Positions 1-10,569 are shown, numbered from the stretch's first letter. The stretch: DNA of 53,276 nt from Isotricha intestinalis (GCA_023807065.1 JAJJLU010000014.1:1-53276), one strand, 5' to 3'. Program-made: numbers and translations. The notes: a model not told the origin generated them from the sequence alone.

Positions 1-53
1 CCCAATCCCCAATCCCCAATCCCCAATCCCCAATCCCCAATCCCCAATCCCCA
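1..53. repeat. Left telomere, CCCCAAT array
   Basis: Seven and a half tandem copies of the 7-base unit CCCCAAT, ending at about position 53 where the sequence turns AT-rich. It is the mirror of the GGGGATT array at the other end, with the G-rich strand running 5'->3' toward the chromosome end, as telomerase products do. The unit differs from the textbook ciliate repeats (GGGGTT, GGGGTTTT) by an added A. Confidence 0.95.
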
Positions 54-446
54 TTTGTTGAATTAAAATTTTTTATCATAGGTAATTAAATTTTTGTTTG
101 AATTTTTTTTTTATTTATTTTGTATTGTATAATTCTTTATTAATTATTTTTAAATAAGAATTGAAATAATTTAATAAATTAAATATAATTAAAATTCAAT
201 TTAAATTCCCTCAACAAAGCACAAACAATGTTAAAATATTAAATATTATTTTTATATCACTTTCAAAATAGATAATGAATCAATGTTTCTTCTTTTTCTA
301 TTAAAACACATTCTTTTTCTAATATATTATATTGATGGAAAAAATGCTCAAAAGACTATTATTATTTTATATATTATTGTTTTGTAAGGTAATGTAATTT
401 TTTATGGAGTTTATTGAAAATGAATTATTACTTTGAAATAAATAAT
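54..446. other. Left subtelomeric AT-rich region
   Basis: About 390 bases of very AT-rich sequence between the telomere and a decayed gene. I see no intact gene, tRNA or tandem repeat here. A short plus-strand frame near 335-390 starts with two Met and a hydrophobic run, but it closes within about 20 codons, so I do not call it. Confidence 0.5.
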
Positions 447-890
447 TTATAAAAAATAAAATGATTGCTTCCATAAATTCCAGATAAAATTTCGGTTATT
501 TAATCTTAAAGATGGACAAAAAAAGGAATTTAAATCATTCATATTTTGAAATTCTAAAATATAATTCCCAAAATATTTTTTTATATCACACTTTTCAATT
601 AATATTGTATTATCATAAAAATTATAACTGGAATTTTTATTAAAAAGAAAAAAGGAAAAATAATAGATTGCTTCTTGATTGATAGAGTTTAAAAATTTAT
701 CAGTTAATCTAAAAAGATAAAGAAGAGAATTTGAATATGAAATTTTGAATAATTATCTTTTATTGAAGAATAATTCACAATAAAATCTTGTTTTTTTTGA
801 GAAAAAAAATAATCGATATAATCAATTAATGAAATAGATGATAAAACTCAATCTGTTAATATTTTATTACATATTTCTTCTTTTATTATT
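447..890 (-). pseudogene. Decayed ciliate transmembrane-protein gene (fragment)
   Basis: On the minus strand about 100 codons are open down to a TAA at 447-449. The text looks protein-like, with short motifs such as IEKCDIKKYFGN, EFQN and FFCPSLRL. Upstream the same kind of text continues in a different frame (ISLIDYIDYFFSQKK), with in-frame stops and a frameshift near 735-755. The pattern EKC...Y....EFQN..L..FFCP resembles, from memory, the luminal domain of the large two-pass transmembrane families of ciliates. No start codon, no intact membrane segment. It sits directly inside the telomere, a place where decaying paralogues of surface proteins are expected. The family assignment is an inference. 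Confidence 0.4.
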
Positions 891-1025
891 TAATAAATGT
901 CTCTTCATATGAAAAAAACTAATTTTTGGTAAATTTCTATTTATATAAAATAATTTTATTTTTATAATTAAAAAAATATTTAATAATTCTATTGATTAAT
1001 TAATATTTATCATATTTTATATTAT

Positions 1026-3071
1026 TTATTCATTAAATTGAGTTAATTCTGTATTAACTTCTTCATCAGTATCATTACTTATTTCAGGTTTACACATATA
1101 AAATGTATAAATAATAATAAAAAAAACTAAAATAATTAAAGAAATTAATATAATATACCAAATAAATATATTTTCATCATTTATATTTTGTTTTTTGTTA
1201 GAATCTTCTTTATTTTCATCTTTTTTTTGTTCTTCTTCACCTTTTTCTCTTTCTTCTTCTTCTACTTCTTCTTCTTTTCTTTCTTCTTCTTCTTCAATTT
1301 CTATATCAACACAAAACTTTTCTTTTATTGTAGTATTTTCAGGACAATTTTGAACACAATTTTGTCCATATCCTGTAGCATTTAACAAATAATAATTGTC
1401 TTTACAACTTGTACAATAATTATTTTCACCTTCTTTTCCTTTTAAACAATTTAAACAATTATCATTACATTTTTCACATTTTCTTTCAGTTTCATTTTTA
1501 TAATAAGATTCTCTACATTCAATATCACAGTTTTTATCAGTTAAATAATAATTATCAATACATTTTATACAATTATGATTATTTTCATCACCTTTTCCAT
1601 TACATTTTTGGCATGTATTATAACATCTTTTATAAATATTTAATGAAGGATATAATTCATAAATATTTTCAGTTGAATTACTTATACATTGTTCTTCTTC
1701 ATAAACTTTATAATTATGTGTTTGATTTAAATCCCTACATAAACCACATTCTTTGTTTCCATCTACATTTTTTTTCTCATAAAATAAACTAGTTTTACAT
1801 TCTCCTATACAAATATTATAAGGCATTAAAACAGTTCCTTTACAATTCCATGATCCACAATAATTTTTATTTTCATAATCAATAATTAAATTATCATTAC
1901 ATTTATATACACATTTTTCATTATAAATTGCTGTCCCACAAAGTAAATATACTGAATTTTCTGTTACTATTATATATTCATTAGATGATGAATTCGAGAC
2001 ATAAAAATTTTTAATTATTGTATCTGTATTAAAGATTACTTTATTTGTTTCAATATTAATGATTCCATGATATGTATTTTCCTTTATAATTTCTGTTAAT
2101 GGGTCTTTTTCATCTACTTTTACAACATATTTTACGAAATATGTTTTGGGAACTAAATCCATTGAATAAATTTTAGTGTTATTTTTAAATTCTAAAGGTA
2201 ATGTATAATTTTTTATGAATTCCAAGTTGGAAATTTTTGATGAAGGATTTAAACTAACACTTGAATACCCAGAAGAATAATTTGAAGAATTTTTATCATA
2301 AGTTATATAATATAAAATATACTCATTCGCTCCATTTTTGTAAAAAGTACCTTGATTTATAGAAAAACTATTATTTTCAATATCTTTTTCATTTGAACTC
2401 TCTAAATTTAGGTTATTATCATCATGAATACAAAGACTTTTTAATTGAATTGTATTATTTTTTGAACATATAATCAAAATATTATTTATAACACTATCTT
2501 CAGTCATTAGATAATCTAATATAGAATTTCCAATATTATAAGAAATAAAAGATTCATTCCTTAGTGAAAAGCCATATAAATTCTCAGCATATGGATTATT
2601 TTGAAGGGCATAGAATAAGACATTGGCATCTTTTGAAGTATGATATATACAGTGTAATTCATATTCTCCTTCAATTGAAATATCAGTCAAATTATTTAAT
2701 TTTTGAAAATTTGATAGATCACTAATATTTTTTATATTATTTCTTCCTTTTGGACAAATAAAAAAAAAATGATGTTCAAATTTTGTATGGTAATAACTTT
2801 CCACATCATTAAATTCAACTTCTGTTGAAAGAGTTTTTTCATAAACAATCTTAAGGTTATTTGTTTTAAAAATCCCACTTTCATTTTTTGAATAAGTATG
2901 ATTTAAAAATAAATGGGATTCCCAAAAATAAGAATAATGAATTTGAATACTGGTAGAGGAATCTGTTAAAAGATTTTTTGTACTAGATATAAAATTCCAA
3001 TTTGGAGTTAATGAATATGAAACATTGATTAACAAGAAAAATAAATGGCACAAATGGAATAAAAAAAACAT
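1026..3071 (-). CDS. Cys-rich type I surface protein
   Basis: 681 residues, complete. An N-terminal signal peptide (about 1-20, hydrophobic, ending near SYS) is followed by a Cys-poor, heavily N-glycosylatable ectodomain (many NxS/T). Residues about 378-588 form a Cys-rich region with repeated CxxC spacing of the growth-factor-receptor/furin-like type common in ciliate surface proteins. An acidic Glu/Lys stretch (about 590-632, encoded by the CTT-rich plus-strand tract near 1250-1300) leads to one transmembrane helix (about 635-660) and a 20-residue acidic tail. The ligand is unknown. Divergent from the next gene with about 100 bases between starts. It is the first intact gene after the left telomere. 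Stop is TAA. Membrane topology is confident; the function is not. Confidence 0.85.
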   Translation of the reverse strand: MFFLFHLCHLFFLLINVSYSLTPNWNFISSTKNLLTDSSTSIQIHYSYFWESHLFLNHTYSKNESGIFKTNNLKIVYEKTLSTEVEFNDVESYYHTKFEHHFFFICPKGRNNIKNISDLSNFQKLNNLTDISIEGEYELHCIYHTSKDANVLFYALQNNPYAENLYGFSLRNESFISYNIGNSILDYLMTEDSVINNILIICSKNNTIQLKSLCIHDDNNLNLESSNEKDIENNSFSINQGTFYKNGANEYILYYITYDKNSSNYSSGYSSVSLNPSSKISNLEFIKNYTLPLEFKNNTKIYSMDLVPKTYFVKYVVKVDEKDPLTEIIKENTYHGIINIETNKVIFNTDTIIKNFYVSNSSSNEYIIVTENSVYLLCGTAIYNEKCVYKCNDNLIIDYENKNYCGSWNCKGTVLMPYNICIGECKTSLFYEKKNVDGNKECGLCRDLNQTHNYKVYEEEQCISNSTENIYELYPSLNIYKRCYNTCQKCNGKGDENNHNCIKCIDNYYLTDKNCDIECRESYYKNETERKCEKCNDNCLNCLKGKEGENNYCTSCKDNYYLLNATGYGQNCVQNCPENTTIKEKFCVDIEIEEEEERKEEEVEEEEREKGEEEQKKDENKEDSNKKQNINDENIFIWYIILISLIILVFFIIIYTFYMCKPEISNDTDEEVNTELTQFNE

Positions 3072-3173
3072 TTTTTTTAAAAATTATTTAATATATATAT
3101 TTTGTTATTTCCTTATGATAAATTATTAATTAAATTAAAAATTAAAAAAATTAAAAAAGACATATATTAAAAA
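3072..3173. promoter_or_regulatory. Shared divergent 5' region
   Basis: 102 AT-rich bases separate the starts of a minus-strand and a plus-strand gene, so both promoters and 5' UTRs must lie here or overlap the genes. No specific element is recognisable. Confidence 0.4.
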
Positions 3174-4211
3174 ATGAGTATTCTTTTAGAAGTAAATGCA
3201 ATTAATTTTTTTGATGATTTATTTAAAATATTTATCGATGAAACATTTATAAATCATATAGACCAAAAAAACTCTTTACCCGAATTTATATCATTATGTG
3301 ATGAAATAATTTGTCCAATTTGTCTTTTGATTCCCTTAAATCCAATTTCATGTACAATTTGTGATAATATTTTTTGTAAAGAATGTTTTGCTAAATATGG
3401 TAAATGTCCATATAATTGTACGAATTCAAAAGGAAAAGAAATAGATAAAATTTTATATAATATGTTAAATAAATTAAAATTTAAATGCTATAATGAAGAA
3501 TGCAAAGAAATTTTATTTTATAAAACTTACCAAAATCACCTTTACGATGATTGCAAATTTACTAAATTTATTTGTCTTACCAAAGACTGTGGTTTTATTG
3601 GTAATAAAAAAGAATGTATAGATCATAGTTTTAAATGTGCTTTAAAATGTCAAGATTGTCCATATTGTAAAAATCAATTATATTGTTTTAAATATAATGT
3701 TCATGTAAATAGATGTGGAGAAGAAAAAAGTGAATGTGATAAATGTAATGAATTAGTTAAAAATAAAGATATGGAAAATCATCTTAATAATTTATGTGAT
3801 TATAGTGAAGTTATTTGCTCTGAATGTAATGAAAGAATGATAAGAAAAGAATTCAAAAACCATTCTAAAGAATCTTGTTTACAAAACCAAGTTAATTATT
3901 GGAAAAGAAAAAGTGAAGAAAAAGATAAAAAGATAAAAGAGTTAGAAAAAGAAAATAAAAAAAAATCTTATCTATTAAATAAAAATAAAAAAATGTATTA
4001 TGGAAATTATAGTAATAACATTTATAATAGTTATTATGAAAAAAATTTTTATAGTAATTATTCTGAACATAATTATTCGCCATTTGTTAAAAGATTGATG
4101 AAAAGAGAGCATAGTTTAAATACTTTTGAAGATAATAGTTCCAATAAATCCATTTATTATGAAGATTATGAAGAACCAAAAAAAAAAAAATCTAAAAAAT
4201 ATAAAATATAA
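3174..4211 (+). CDS. RING-like/TRAF-type zinc finger protein
   Basis: 345 residues. A RING-like finger (about C47-C82) is followed by TRAF-type Cys/His fingers (about 104-235), a short charged coiled coil (about 240-265) and an Asn/Tyr-rich tail ending in a Lys cluster. In the RING the usual CGHxFC is CDNIFC, so the His is Asn; an extra upstream Cys (C60xxC63) suggests an eight-Cys zinc site. Proteins of this build are usually E3 ubiquitin ligases or signalling adaptors. A colinear paralogue lies at 16880-17704, similar even through the C-terminal NHSKE.CL.NQV segment. The start is taken at the Met preceded by an A-run. Ligase activity is inferred, and the altered RING makes it uncertain. Confidence 0.8.
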   Translation: MSILLEVNAINFFDDLFKIFIDETFINHIDQKNSLPEFISLCDEIICPICLLIPLNPISCTICDNIFCKECFAKYGKCPYNCTNSKGKEIDKILYNMLNKLKFKCYNEECKEILFYKTYQNHLYDDCKFTKFICLTKDCGFIGNKKECIDHSFKCALKCQDCPYCKNQLYCFKYNVHVNRCGEEKSECDKCNELVKNKDMENHLNNLCDYSEVICSECNERMIRKEFKNHSKESCLQNQVNYWKRKSEEKDKKIKELEKENKKKSYLLNKNKKMYYGNYSNNIYNSYYEKNFYSNYSEHNYSPFVKRLMKREHSLNTFEDNSSNKSIYYEDYEEPKKKKSKKYKI

Positions 4212-4328
4212 ATTATTGTAATAATATTTTTTTTTCTTTAAAATTTTTTTTAATTGATTAACATAAAAAATAATTGAGGTTTTTAACTCAATATTTAAAT
4301 AGATCTCTCAATTTATAATTTAAATTTA

Positions 4329-7300
4329 ATGTTGAAAAAATTTAAGGGCATATTTTTCATTTATTTTTTTTCATTATTCTTTAAAAATTATATATCAAGA
4401 GAGGTTGAAATTGAAAATTATTATTTATGTGAAGAAAATTCTCCTTGTAAACTTGAATTTCCATTTCCAGAAGAACAAAATATATTAATTCCTCAAGATT
4501 TAAAATGCACAAAAAGAACAAAAAATATTTGTTTCTTTGAAAATAAAAATCCCGAGATTTTTCAAATAAAAATTGACAATAAACTAGAAAATATATTTAT
4601 TATTCGTTATAGAATTGAAAATATAAAAACTCAAACAATTAAAATAATTTTGAATGTCCCTGAAAAAATCAATAATTATCAATATAAAACAAAAGTCAAA
4701 AATAAAGAAAAAACATTTTTAAATGAAAATCAAAATTTAAAAACTTTAATATTGAATAAAATTGATATTTTTGATAAACTTATTTTATTCATATATGATA
4801 ATGATTTATTGATTTACACAAAAGTATTAAACCTTAAAAAAATTATATTTGATCATCGTTTATTAAATGAAGTAAACATTAAATCAATTAATAAAGTATG
4901 GATTCAAAATTCCGAAAACACTGAAATAAATATTGAATATGAGCGGGAATTAACAAATTTGCAAAAAATAATATTATTCAAATCTTCAGACGATGAGATA
5001 ATAGAAATTGAAAATAATCCTGAAGAAAATTACTATCCAATACATTTTATAAATACAACGAATCTAATATTAACATTAAATGAAAGAATCTTAGAAAATA
5101 AAACAGAAGGAATTTATGAAATAATAAGTGTATTAAAATCTTCTAAGGATGATGAGAATTATAATATTTCATCAGGAAAAAAAATCATTATATCAAATAA
5201 TAAAGAACCAACATCTGATTTATTTTCAATTGAACACCCAGTATTAATATTAAAAAGTGGGAGTAGTCATGAAATAAATTTTAAATCAAATGAATCATAT
5301 AAGGAAAATTTTACCATTAAATGTACAAATGAAAATAACACAGGAAATTTTATATCAAATTCAGGAATTATCGAAATTAGTGGTGTAAATACTAAAACTA
5401 CTAAAATATGTTCAATATATTTGGATGAAATATTCAAGTTAAAAATAAGTACAATTTATGTTTTTAATGAATTAAGTGAATTTATATCAATTAAAGGAAT
5501 TTTAAATGAAAAATTATGTTTATATTACGAAGAATTAAATGATGAAACGATTGAAATTAATAAAGTAGAGGGAAATGATGATATTTTACAAGAATATATC
5601 AAAAGTTATATATTTTATGTAGGAAATGAAATTACTTATACCACTTTAAATACTTCTTTTCCTTTTACATTCAAAAAAAATAAGGGTGTTTTTACAGAAA
5701 ATCAAACTTTTTCATTGATTTTAAAAGATAAAGAAGAAGGACTTAGTCTTTATGAAAAAAATGAAATTAAAACAACAAATTTCAAAATTCCTGATTTTGG
5801 TTATTATTATAATACTTCTGCAATTATTAATTTAACTGAATTATATTGTGAACTGTCTGATATTAAAATTTATAAAGATTCAAAGATTGAATGTTTGGAT
5901 GGTGAATATGATGAAACAAATCATAAACTTCAAATTGAATGTTCATTTGAAATAAATTCTTCAGAATTAGATGCTGAATATAATATTTATATTAATGAAA
6001 GAGATACTAATCAAAAAGTAAAAATATCAAGAATATTAAATGATTTAATGAAATTCAATGTATCAATCATAAGAAAAGAAAGTATGATTAATGTTAAAAT
6101 AAGTTCTGTTAAATCATCAGATGGAACAACACAATTTTTAAATATAGATTCTCAACCAATACATTTTACATTTAATCAAAGTTTAGATTTTTCAAAATTT
6201 AATAATTTTACAATAAAAATAAATGAAATTGAAAGTACATCTTGTAATGATATTACAATCAAAACAGATAATTTAATATGTTATTTTAATTTTTCAAATA
6301 TAATATCAGATATAAAACAAAATGATTTGATATTCATAATAAATGAAAATGAATACAAAGATAATCCTAAAATAGATATAATTACTACAAATAAATCATG
6401 CAATATATTGGGTTTAAAACATTTTACAAATGATAGTAATTCAGAAGGAAAATGTGTGGAAAAATGTGAATTACCTAAACAATATATAAATAATAATGAA
6501 TGTGTTGAAAAATGTGAATTTCCTAAACAATATATAAATAATAATGAATGTGTTGAAAAATGTGATGTAGGATATGGAATTGATGTAGATATAAATGATT
6601 TAACTCCTTATAAATGTATTTTATGTTCTAACTATAAAAAAATTGAAGTTAATTCAAATTGTATAAATAAAAGTGAACAATATTCTTCTGATAATATTTA
6701 TCCTGAAACTTTATTACCTATTACTGAAGAAAAATTAGAAATTACATTTGAAAAAGAATTAAATGAAGATGATATTAATTCTAGTGTTTTATATAATAAT
6801 GATTTTTCAATCAATTCTTCTTCTTGTGTAATTTATGAAAGAAATTATAGAAAAATAATTTGTACATTTAAATTAGATAATGCACCTCCTGGACTTTATT
6901 ATCTAAAAATAAATACAAAGGATGAAAATGATATTGAAACAGGATTACAAGTTAGAATTGAAGAAAAAGTCAAATGTGATAAAGATTCATATAAAGTATT
7001 AGATATAACAGACAATAAATGTAAATTATGTAGTGAAATTAATTCTTCAAAGCCATTTTATGAAAATGAAAATTGTATAAGTGAATGTTCTTCAGATTAT
7101 GGTATTTCTCCTGAAAATGAAAATTTATGTATTAATTGTACAATATTTGAATTTATTTTGTCAGATGGAAAATGTAGTATATGTCCAAATGATACAATAT
7201 TTAAAGATAAGGAATGTATTACATGTGTAAAAAATGATAGTTCAACTGATTATTTATATTTTAAAAATATAACAAATAAAATATGTGTAAATAAATGTCC

Positions 7301-9536
7301 TGAACAAACATATCAATTAGAAAATATGAAATTATGTGTTGATAATTGCAGTGAATATTCCTCTAAATTTAAAAACGATGATATTGATAAAAAATGTGTA
7401 AGTGCTAGATTATCATGTAATGATGAATTTTGTGAAAATAATGGAATATGTTATATTTCTAATGAAAATTTACGATGTAAATGTGTTGGAAATTTCACTG
7501 GATTAACATGCAATATAAATCTTAATGAAACAGAGATAAAAAATAAAGTTGAAAATGATACAAAAATAATTCAAATGATTCTGCAAGATGAGATTAATGA
7601 TGATTTGCTCCAAAATTCAACATTAGTTTTTTCTGTTAAAGAATTAGGAAATCTTTTACAAAATAGTAAAAAACTTGATAAGAAAAATTCAACTCCAAAT
7701 TCATTTTTTGAATCATCAAAGGACAGTTTAAAATTAGTAAATGATTATGTTAAAAAAAGTTATGGAAATAACAAATATAAGAAGGATTTAATCCATTTTA
7801 CAGGATCATCAATATTTTATCATGTTCACAAATTATTTAAATTAAGAGGTTTTCGAAAATTAGATGATGATTCATCAAAAAAGGATAACACAAGAGATTT
7901 AAATACAGATGTTAAACAATTCTATGAAGAAAAAATTCAATATATCACTAATCTGGAATTTGAAAACTGTTTAAAAACAGATAAATATTGTCTGGAACTT
8001 GATCCTGATGGAAAAATTCATAGTATAATTTTACCTAATATAAAAAACAATTATTTAGAATATATTCAAGATTGTAAAGAAAACAACCATCCTTTCATTT
8101 CTATTGTATATGCCGATTTAATAGAAAATTCATATTATAATGAACTATATTTAATCATTTTTTTTTCTCCAGAAGTTCTTAATGAATTAGATTATGAAAG
8201 TCCTTCACAAAAAGTAAAAATAAGTAAATTTGCTGTAATAAGAGATTTGGATCAAGAAATTAAAAAAGTTCAAAAAATCAGTTCATCAAATTCTATAGTA
8301 AGTCTTCCATTAAATTTAGAAACAAATTCAAAAATAAATTTAAATTTATTTAAATATTTTTTGAATCAAGGAATAGATATTTATAATAAAAATGATGCAG
8401 CTTTTCAAAATAGATGTTACAGGAATGATAAATTAAAAATAGATTATCCTCAAAGATATAGAAGAGGAAGTATATACCAAAATTATACTATAACTGGAAC
8501 AAATCCAAATTGTATTTATTTAGAATATGATAAAACAACAAATTTTATAGAAATGCTTTGCATTGATTTAGAAGATGTAGGATATTTTTTTAATAATGAC
8601 CCTTTTACAGAAAAAGAAATTAAAAAAACTAAACGACTTCCATTTAGATGTGTTGACAATTTCTCAGATTATAAAAATAATTTAGGTTTATGGATTTTTA
8701 CAGCTATATCATTTTTATTAATTAGTTTTGTTATTTTATCTTTAATAAACTCAGAATATGATTATGATGATTTAAGTGCTGCATTGCAAAATGATAAAAT
8801 ATTTAATGAAGATTTCATTAAAGTTCCAGATAAATCATTCCATGGTAAAGGAGAAGGTAATCCAGAAATTGCAAATAATAAAACAGAAGATAATTCAGTA
8901 AAAGAAAGTATTTCTAAAATTTTCTGTGTAAATTTCTTTAATTTACATCCTGCTTTTTCGCTTTTACATATTTCATTAGTTCAACCAAGAATTGTTACTC
9001 TTGCAATTTTCTTTAACAATTTAGCAAATTTATTAGGTTGGAATGCATTTTTTTTCACTGAAAAAATGTTTGAAAGAAGAATCTTTAAAAAACATAGAGA
9101 AAATTTTTCTTATCCTATGAAATATGAATTTGATAGAATTATATGTGCAATTGCTACAACTATTGGAATAACACTTGTTATAAGATTAATTACTTTAACT
9201 TCTTATCTTGAAAAAACAAATATAGAACAAAAAATGAGAGATAAAACAGAAGAAGAAAAAATGCATATTTCCAAAGAATATAGACATTCTATTTTAATAA
9301 GAAATTTAATAGGAATTATATTAGTTATTTGTTTAGTTGGATTTTTTTTTTATTATTGTACTATTTTTTGTTATATATATGTTAATACTCAAAGAAGTTG
9401 GTTGTTTTCTGGTATTTGGGCTCTTATGTGGAATTGGGTTGTTTTTGCTCCTTTAGATATTCTATTTATTTCTGCTGTTGAAAATAGCGGAAGCGAAGCT
9501 TGTGCTCATTATCTTAAACAACTTTTTATTTTTTGA
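4329..9536 (+). CDS. Giant EGF/Cys-rich, polycystin-like membrane protein
   Basis: 1735 residues in one uninterrupted frame. A signal peptide (about 1-23) is followed by an extracellular region of about 1400 residues, the first 650 Cys-poor and beta-rich in look. Cys-rich repeats follow (about 690-1025), then one EGF-like domain (about 1029-1060, with CENNGICY and CVGNFTGLTC). The C-terminus has a first transmembrane helix (about 1452-1473), a cytoplasmic loop and further helices near 1554-1576, 1604-1623, 1655-1685 and 1691-1717. The loop HPAFSLLHISLVQPR before the second helix recalls polycystin-1/REJ-type proteins, which carry huge ectodomains and multi-pass ends; I see no PLAT domain or clear GPS cleavage motif. 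A likely surface receptor or adhesion protein. TGA is the stop. Whether it is truly in the PKD1 family is uncertain. Confidence 0.8.
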   Translation: MLKKFKGIFFIYFFSLFFKNYISREVEIENYYLCEENSPCKLEFPFPEEQNILIPQDLKCTKRTKNICFFENKNPEIFQIKIDNKLENIFIIRYRIENIKTQTIKIILNVPEKINNYQYKTKVKNKEKTFLNENQNLKTLILNKIDIFDKLILFIYDNDLLIYTKVLNLKKIIFDHRLLNEVNIKSINKVWIQNSENTEINIEYERELTNLQKIILFKSSDDEIIEIENNPEENYYPIHFINTTNLILTLNERILENKTEGIYEIISVLKSSKDDENYNISSGKKIIISNNKEPTSDLFSIEHPVLILKSGSSHEINFKSNESYKENFTIKCTNENNTGNFISNSGIIEISGVNTKTTKICSIYLDEIFKLKISTIYVFNELSEFISIKGILNEKLCLYYEELNDETIEINKVEGNDDILQEYIKSYIFYVGNEITYTTLNTSFPFTFKKNKGVFTENQTFSLILKDKEEGLSLYEKNEIKTTNFKIPDFGYYYNTSAIINLTELYCELSDIKIYKDSKIECLDGEYDETNHKLQIECSFEINSSELDAEYNIYINERDTNQKVKISRILNDLMKFNVSIIRKESMINVKISSVKSSDGTTQFLNIDSQPIHFTFNQSLDFSKFNNFTIKINEIESTSCNDITIKTDNLICYFNFSNIISDIKQNDLIFIINENEYKDNPKIDIITTNKSCNILGLKHFTNDSNSEGKCVEKCELPKQYINNNECVEKCEFPKQYINNNECVEKCDVGYGIDVDINDLTPYKCILCSNYKKIEVNSNCINKSEQYSSDNIYPETLLPITEEKLEITFEKELNEDDINSSVLYNNDFSINSSSCVIYERNYRKIICTFKLDNAPPGLYYLKINTKDENDIETGLQVRIEEKVKCDKDSYKVLDITDNKCKLCSEINSSKPFYENENCISECSSDYGISPENENLCINCTIFEFILSDGKCSICPNDTIFKDKECITCVKNDSSTDYLYFKNITNKICVNKCPEQTYQLENMKLCVDNCSEYSSKFKNDDIDKKCVSARLSCNDEFCENNGICYISNENLRCKCVGNFTGLTCNINLNETEIKNKVENDTKIIQMILQDEINDDLLQNSTLVFSVKELGNLLQNSKKLDKKNSTPNSFFESSKDSLKLVNDYVKKSYGNNKYKKDLIHFTGSSIFYHVHKLFKLRGFRKLDDDSSKKDNTRDLNTDVKQFYEEKIQYITNLEFENCLKTDKYCLELDPDGKIHSIILPNIKNNYLEYIQDCKENNHPFISIVYADLIENSYYNELYLIIFFSPEVLNELDYESPSQKVKISKFAVIRDLDQEIKKVQKISSSNSIVSLPLNLETNSKINLNLFKYFLNQGIDIYNKNDAAFQNRCYRNDKLKIDYPQRYRRGSIYQNYTITGTNPNCIYLEYDKTTNFIEMLCIDLEDVGYFFNNDPFTEKEIKKTKRLPFRCVDNFSDYKNNLGLWIFTAISFLLISFVILSLINSEYDYDDLSAALQNDKIFNEDFIKVPDKSFHGKGEGNPEIANNKTEDNSVKESISKIFCVNFFNLHPAFSLLHISLVQPRIVTLAIFFNNLANLLGWNAFFFTEKMFERRIFKKHRENFSYPMKYEFDRIICAIATTIGITLVIRLITLTSYLEKTNIEQKMRDKTEEEKMHISKEYRHSILIRNLIGIILVICLVGFFFYYCTIFCYIYVNTQRSWLFSGIWALMWNWVVFAPLDILFISAVENSGSEACAHYLKQLFIF
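6453..6563 (+). repeat. 48-base in-frame tandem repeat
   Basis: Two near-identical 48-base units (6453-6500 and 6501-6548) encode a 16-residue Cys module, CVEKCELPKQYINNNE and its Leu-to-Phe variant. A third partial unit encodes CVEKC. The repeat lies in the Cys-rich part of the giant membrane protein and looks like a recent slippage duplication that keeps frame and Cys spacing. Confidence 0.9.
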
Positions 9537-9683
9537 AAAGTTTTTTTTTGATTTTATTTCATTCAACTTTTCAATTTATGTTATGTTTTTTTAGAAGATT
9601 TAATATTGTTGGTATTATATTCTTCTAAATTTAATTTTTTTATAATTTTTTATGATTTTTCAAATAAAATATAATTTTTAAAT

Positions 9684-10310
9684 TTAATTATAAAAATTTA
9701 TGTTTTTTTCATAATAATTTATTAATTTTTTTGGAGCTATTTCTGCAATTTTTTTGGTTTTCATTACAACTTCTTTTAGAATTTTATTATCTTCTTTAAT
9801 TATCACTGAGCCATATAAAATCTTATTTAATTCACATATATTAGTTACTTCAATTATTTCAATTTCATTTTTAATTTCATATTCATGAAATATATTGTTT
9901 TTACTATTATAAGAAGTTGAATATTCATTTGAAGAATAATTGATTGAACTTGATGAATTTTTTCTTTCTCTTTTTTTCATATATTTATTCAATTTTTCTA
10001 TTTTAACATTCATCTTTTTATCTTCTTTATTATTTTTTTCTTTTTTTTCAAATTTAATTGATAAAATTTTTTCAGGTTTTATTAGAGTATTTTTCTTAAT
10101 TGATTTTATCATTTTAAGGTAATTTTCATATTCATTAATTGCTTCTTTAGCATTAATTAAATGCTTAATTGGTTCCCAAGTTGACTGAGTTTCATCATAA
10201 CCTAACCATTTTACTTTATATTCAACAATTCCTTTAATTATTCTTTTCCCAACTATTTTATCTATCTCATATTCAGAATCACTTATTGAAGAATTACTTT
10301 CTTCTTTCAT
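9684..10310 (-). CDS. HP1-like chromodomain protein
   Basis: 208 residues. An N-terminal chromodomain (about 13-66) has the methyl-lysine cage residues in place: Tyr14 in YEIDKI, Trp35 and Tyr38 in VKWLGY, then STWEP. A Lys/Ser-rich hinge follows. The C-terminal segment (about 155-206) ends in KKLINYYEKNINF, which matches the end of a chromoshadow domain (VISFYEERLTW in HP1). Expected role: reading H3K9 or H3K27 methylation in heterochromatin; in ciliates such proteins also act in small-RNA-guided DNA elimination. The shadow domain is short and divergent, so dimerisation is inferred. Convergent with the giant membrane-protein gene, 147 bases between stops. Confidence 0.85.
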   Translation of the reverse strand: MKEESNSSISDSEYEIDKIVGKRIIKGIVEYKVKWLGYDETQSTWEPIKHLINAKEAINEYENYLKMIKSIKKNTLIKPEKILSIKFEKKEKNNKEDKKMNVKIEKLNKYMKKRERKNSSSSINYSSNEYSTSYNSKNNIFHEYEIKNEIEIIEVTNICELNKILYGSVIIKEDNKILKEVVMKTKKIAEIAPKKLINYYEKNINFYN

Positions 10311-10569
10311 TCTATTTATAATTCATAGACAAAAATTGAAAATATTTTTATTTAACTTTAAAATAAATAATTTTTAATTTTTTGAATAAAAAATAATAAA
10401 CAATTATATTATTTTTAAATACAGGATTTTTTATAAAATCACTATAGAAGCAAACTCTCTGTTTCTCTCTCCTAAAAAAGGATTATCTATATATCACACT
10501 CATCTACTTGATTTTTTTTTCTTTCTATTTTTCAAAATAAGAGAATCTTTCCATTAATTGAATTATTGT
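10311..10569. other. Intergenic AT-rich region
   Basis: Upstream region of the chromodomain gene. AT-rich, with one pyrimidine-rich patch near 10455-10475. No gene or RNA recognised. A 64-codon plus-strand frame starting at 10566 overlaps the relic described next and looks fortuitous. Confidence 0.4.

Noticed and set aside
1188..1792. Two plus-strand frames (65 and 127 codons) rich in Phe, Tyr and Leu
   Set aside because: They are antisense shadows of the Glu/Lys- and Asn-rich coding sequence of the Cys-rich surface protein.
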